8,698 nt of DNA from an uncultured Flavobacterium sp. (lineage in GTDB: Bacteria; Bacteroidota; Bacteroidia; Flavobacteriales; Flavobacteriaceae), in contig NZ_CAMLRU010000114.1 in NCBI RefSeq assembly GCF_946482535.1, positions 1 to 8,698 of the forward strand. The letters run 5' to 3'. The notes beneath the pieces were generated by a model, which was given only the letters and a program-made list of their open reading frames with translations, was not told the DNA's origin and ran no database searches. How positions within the stretch are numbered: position 1 is the stretch's first letter; each line of letters begins with the position of its first letter. A program made the position numbers and the translations under genes. Below are positions 7,031-8,698 of the stretch, piece by piece.

Positions 7031-7900
7031 TTATTCAAAGGCTATAAAAATACTCGGGTCAATTGGATACCCGTCTTTCCACAATTCAAAATGCAAATGT
7101 ACACCGGTGGATTCTTGACCGGTCGAGCCGGCTAAAGCAATGACTTCACCGGTTCTTACGGTATCGCCTTGTTCTTTGGTTAAAGAAGCGGCATGTTTGT
7201 AGGCGGAAATAAATCCGTTGTTGTGTCTAATGATTACTACGTTTCCGGTATTGGGTGTCCAATCGGCAAAGATGACGGTTCCTGCCAAAACGGCTTTTAT
7301 CGGCGTGTCTTTGGCCAAAGCTACATCAACGGCATAATGCTTGTCTTTTGGATTAAACTTTTCAGTAATCATTCCTTTTGCCGGTGGGAAAAACACCACG
7401 CTCACTTTGGGTTGGGCTTTTTCAAAAAGATTGTATTTGTCTTCTCGGGCGACCTGTTCTCTTAGTTTCAAATCGGCTTCGGTAGGTTGTAAATCTTCTT
7501 CAGATATCTTTTCAACGTTAGTGGCGGTAATAGAATCTTTGCTGAATTTTGCATAATCTAAATCGCCGGTTAAAATCCTTCTGATGGAAGCAATATAGGC
7601 TTCATTTTTCTTGAGAGCGTTGCTTAAGGAATCCGATTTTAGTGCCAATTCGGTCGCGTCTCTTTTCAATTTAGTCGAGGCATAACCCGGAATATATTCT
7701 CGTAAAGGTGTAAAAGCGATGATATAAGTAGTGATAAAAATAATCAATAACGCGCCGATTGTCGCCACTACAAATACATTCATTAGGGTTAGGCGTAAGG
7801 AAAATACTTCTTCAAAAGTTTCTTCATTCAGAATCACCAAACGGTTTTTCGTGAATAGTTTTTTCTTGATGATTTTGCGCTTGAGCCGTTTTTCGGACAT
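7031..7900 (-). CDS. Membrane-anchored M23 (LytM-type) metallopeptidase
   Basis: This is probably a zinc endopeptidase that cleaves peptidoglycan peptide crosslinks from the periplasmic side of the inner membrane, or an envelope scaffold of that family. The 289 residues comprise a strongly basic cytoplasmic N-terminus (1-20), one membrane segment at about 41-63, a charged linker with coiled-coil tendency (75-160), and the LytM domain at about 172-286. The zinc ligands and catalytic histidines are visible: HYAVD gives His188 and Asp192, YKHA gives His236, and HLHFEL gives His268 and His270. All are intact, so it is not a degenerate EnvC/NlpD-like form. GSTGQESTGVHLHFEL and the closing DPSIF are typical. 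It is divergent from tatA and one base from the GH3 gene, suggesting co-transcription with GH3. The natural substrate is inferred from the family. Confidence 0.93.
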   Translation of the reverse strand: MSEKRLKRKIIKKKLFTKNRLVILNEETFEEVFSLRLTLMNVFVVATIGALLIIFITTYIIAFTPLREYIPGYASTKLKRDATELALKSDSLSNALKKNEAYIASIRRILTGDLDYAKFSKDSITATNVEKISEEDLQPTEADLKLREQVAREDKYNLFEKAQPKVSVVFFPPAKGMITEKFNPKDKHYAVDVALAKDTPIKAVLAGTVIFADWTPNTGNVVIIRHNNGFISAYKHAASLTKEQGDTVRTGEVIALAGSTGQESTGVHLHFELWKDGYPIDPSIFIAFE

Positions 7901-7918
7901 TGTATTTTGATTATACTA

Positions 7919-7926
7919 CAAATATA
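7919..7926 (-). promoter_or_regulatory. Bacteroidota -7 promoter element (TATATTTG) for the M23 peptidase gene
   Basis: The minus strand has TATATTTG, matching TAnnTTTG exactly, ending 18 bases before the ATG at 7900. The leader would be only about a dozen bases and is A-rich. No good -33 TTTG is seen upstream. It probably drives the peptidase and GH3 genes, and perhaps reads on into the secreted-protein gene. Confidence 0.55.
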
Positions 7927-8003
7927 GAAATTATATCTGCTATCGATTTCATAAACTTTCATCTTCTTTCCCTTAAAATAAACAGTGCTATTGATTTATT
8001 TTC

Positions 8004-8011
8004 TACATTTG
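8004..8011 (+). promoter_or_regulatory. Bacteroidota -7 promoter element (TACATTTG) for tatA
   Basis: TACATTTG matches TAnnTTTG and ends 27 bases before the tatA ATG at 8039, leaving an AT-rich leader of about 20 bases. A TTG at 7991-7993 is too close to be a standard -33 box. This placement argues that tatA starts at 8039 and not at in-frame codons further upstream such as 7985. The rest of the 138-base divergent region (7901-8038) shows no other clear element. Confidence 0.55.
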
Positions 8012-8038
8012 CCTAGTTTTAATTTAATCACAAACGAG

Positions 8039-8245
8039 ATGAACTTTTTAATGATATTTTTAGGAGAAATCGGGATGCCTCAAATCTTGTTGATTCTTGC
8101 GATTGTTTTATTGCTTTTTGGCGGTAAAAAAATTCCGGAATTGATGAAAGGTTTAGGAAGTGGCGTTAAAGAATTTAAAAAAGCCGCTAAAGACGATACT
8201 ACTGCTCCGGCTAAGAAAGAAGAAGAAGAAACTACCAAAGAGTAA
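8039..8245 (+). CDS. tatA: Sec-independent (twin-arginine) translocase subunit TatA/TatE
   Basis: TatA is the pore-forming or membrane-weakening subunit of the twin-arginine system, which exports folded proteins across the inner membrane. The 68-residue product has a single hydrophobic segment (about 15-27, [13 protein letters not shown]), the hallmark FGGKKIPEL hinge at 27-35, an amphipathic helix [14 protein letters not shown] at 38-51, and a short charged tail rich in Lys and Glu. Length and layout are normal for TatA. The ATG at 8039 is preferred because the -7 element lies just upstream. ATGs at residues 5 and 13 are possible but would shorten the pre-membrane region, and an in-frame ATG at 7985 would lie upstream of the promoter. 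No tatC or tatB is adjacent in the window. TatA and TatE cannot be separated by sequence alone. Confidence 0.93.
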   Translation: MNFLMIFLGEIGMPQILLILAIVLLLFGGKKIPELMKGLGSGVKEFKKAAKDDTTAPAKKEEEETTKE

Positions 8246-8266
8246 CTTCTTAAAATTACAATATTG

Positions 8267-8316
8267 AAAATCCCAAACTCCAATGAAAATGTTGGAATTT
8301 GGGATTTTTATTTTTT
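8267..8316. terminator. Hairpin terminator shared by convergent tatA and tex
   Basis: Arms 8267-8283 (AAAATCCCAAACTCCAA) and 8292-8308 (TTGGAATTTGGGATTTT) pair at 16 of 17 positions around an 8-base loop. On the plus strand the stem runs into T5-A-T6 (8305-8316), a strong intrinsic terminator 21 bases after the tatA stop. Read from the minus strand the arms also form a hairpin ending in four T residues, so it can serve tex too, though with a weaker U-tract. Confidence 0.85.
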
Positions 8317-8323
8317 GTGCTTT

Positions 8324-8698
8324 CTAAAATACCATAGTCAACTGGATTCGCTTTCTTTCTTCATCGACCTCTACAACTTTTACCTGAACGTGTTGGTGCA
8401 ATTTGACTACTTCATTTACATCGGAAACAAAACCTTCTTTGAGTTGGGAGATGTGTACCAATCCGCTTTCTTTAATTCCGATATCGACAAAGCAACCAAA
8501 CGCGGTAATATTGTTGACAATTCCCGGTAAAATCATGCCCGAACGAACGTCTTTGATGGTTTTGACATTGGCGTCAAATTCGAAAACTTTAGCGGCTTTT
8601 CTTGGGTCGAGCCCGGGTTTTTCAAGTTCTTTTAAAATGTCTTTGATTCCAAGAATTCCGATGTCATTGGTAACATAACTTTCGGGTTTTATCAAGCT
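8324..8698 (-). CDS. tex: Tex-type RNA-binding protein, C-terminal part with S1 domain (cut by right edge)
   Basis: The visible 124 residues are the carboxy end of a Tex/YhgF-like protein, a conserved cytoplasmic nucleic-acid-binding protein linked to transcription. The segment VTNDIGILGIKDILKELEKP, just before the S1 domain, matches the helical region that follows the Tex HhH domain. The stretch from VRSGMILPGIV to KRIQLTM is a complete S1 RNA-binding fold with the characteristic NITAFGCFVDIGIKESGLVHISQL core. The protein stops three residues after the fold, with no C-terminal tail. The frame is open through the right edge (the codon at 8693-8695 is TTG, read as an internal leucine), so most of the approximately 700-residue protein lies outside. 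It converges with tatA over a 78-base spacer holding the shared terminator. Confidence 0.88.
   Translation of the reverse strand, partial: SLIKPESYVTNDIGILGIKDILKELEKPGLDPRKAAKVFEFDANVKTIKDVRSGMILPGIVNNITAFGCFVDIGIKESGLVHISQLKEGFVSDVNEVVKLHQHVQVKVVEVDEERKRIQLTMVF

Noticed and set aside
7193..7556. Overlapping plus-strand open frames inside the M23 peptidase gene
   Set aside because: They are antisense to the intact LytM domain and its linker, with no independent coding signal.
7985..8038. N-terminal extension of TatA from ATG 7985
   Set aside because: It would begin upstream of the TACATTTG -7 element and add 18 residues not typical of TatA. The 8039 ATG gives a standard TatA.
8264..8530. 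Plus-strand open frame over the terminator and tex end
   Set aside because: It starts inside the terminator hairpin and lies antisense to the conserved S1 domain of tex. It has no family resemblance.
1..8698. Insertion sequence, prophage, CRISPR or defence island
   Set aside because: No transposase, integrase, spacer-repeat array, tRNA attachment site or known defence domain was seen, and every sizeable frame is accounted for by housekeeping, envelope or polysaccharide genes.

Overview
The window reads as a chromosomal segment of a Bacteroidota bacterium, most likely Flavobacteriaceae and probably Flavobacterium or a close relative. The reasons are AT-rich coding, A-rich untranslated leaders without clear Shine-Dalgarno sites, three matches to the Bacteroidota -7 promoter element TAnnTTTG placed just ahead of genes, and family content typical of the phylum: a bacterial GH3 protein, a secreted carboxypeptidase-regulatory-like domain protein, and a single-gene TatA. 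It is almost wholly coding. The longest gap is the 138-base divergent promoter region at 7901-8038.

Right to left on the minus strand: the C-terminus of the RNA-binding protein Tex (8324-8698, cut by the edge) converges on tatA (8039-8245, the only plus-strand gene), with a shared hairpin terminator between them (8267-8316). tatA is divergent from a membrane-anchored M23 (LytM-type) peptidase (7031-7900), which is followed after one base by a GH3-family adenylating enzyme (5545-7029). A 124-base spacer holding a long imperfect palindrome (5442-5510) then separates a secreted protein with an N-terminal carboxypeptidase-regulatory-like domain (4545-5420).

The left half is a tight minus-strand unit that appears to start at a -7 element at 4524-4531. 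It contains an uncharacterised protein whose C-terminal half looks like a nucleoside phosphorylase/nucleosidase (2811-4502), a two-TM Wzz-like polysaccharide co-polymerase candidate (1827-2804), then rfbA (966-1823), rfbC (414-965) and the start of rfbD (1-420). Gaps are 6, 3 and 0 bases, and rfbC/rfbD overlap by 7. The three rfb genes cover three of the four steps from glucose-1-phosphate to dTDP-L-rhamnose. The dehydratase rfbB is not in view and may lie beyond the left edge. The unit therefore marks the beginning of a surface-polysaccharide locus.

No mobile element, CRISPR, rRNA or tRNA was seen. The least explained items are the nucleosidase-like protein at the head of the polysaccharide operon, the palindromic element, and the biological role of the GH3 enzyme.
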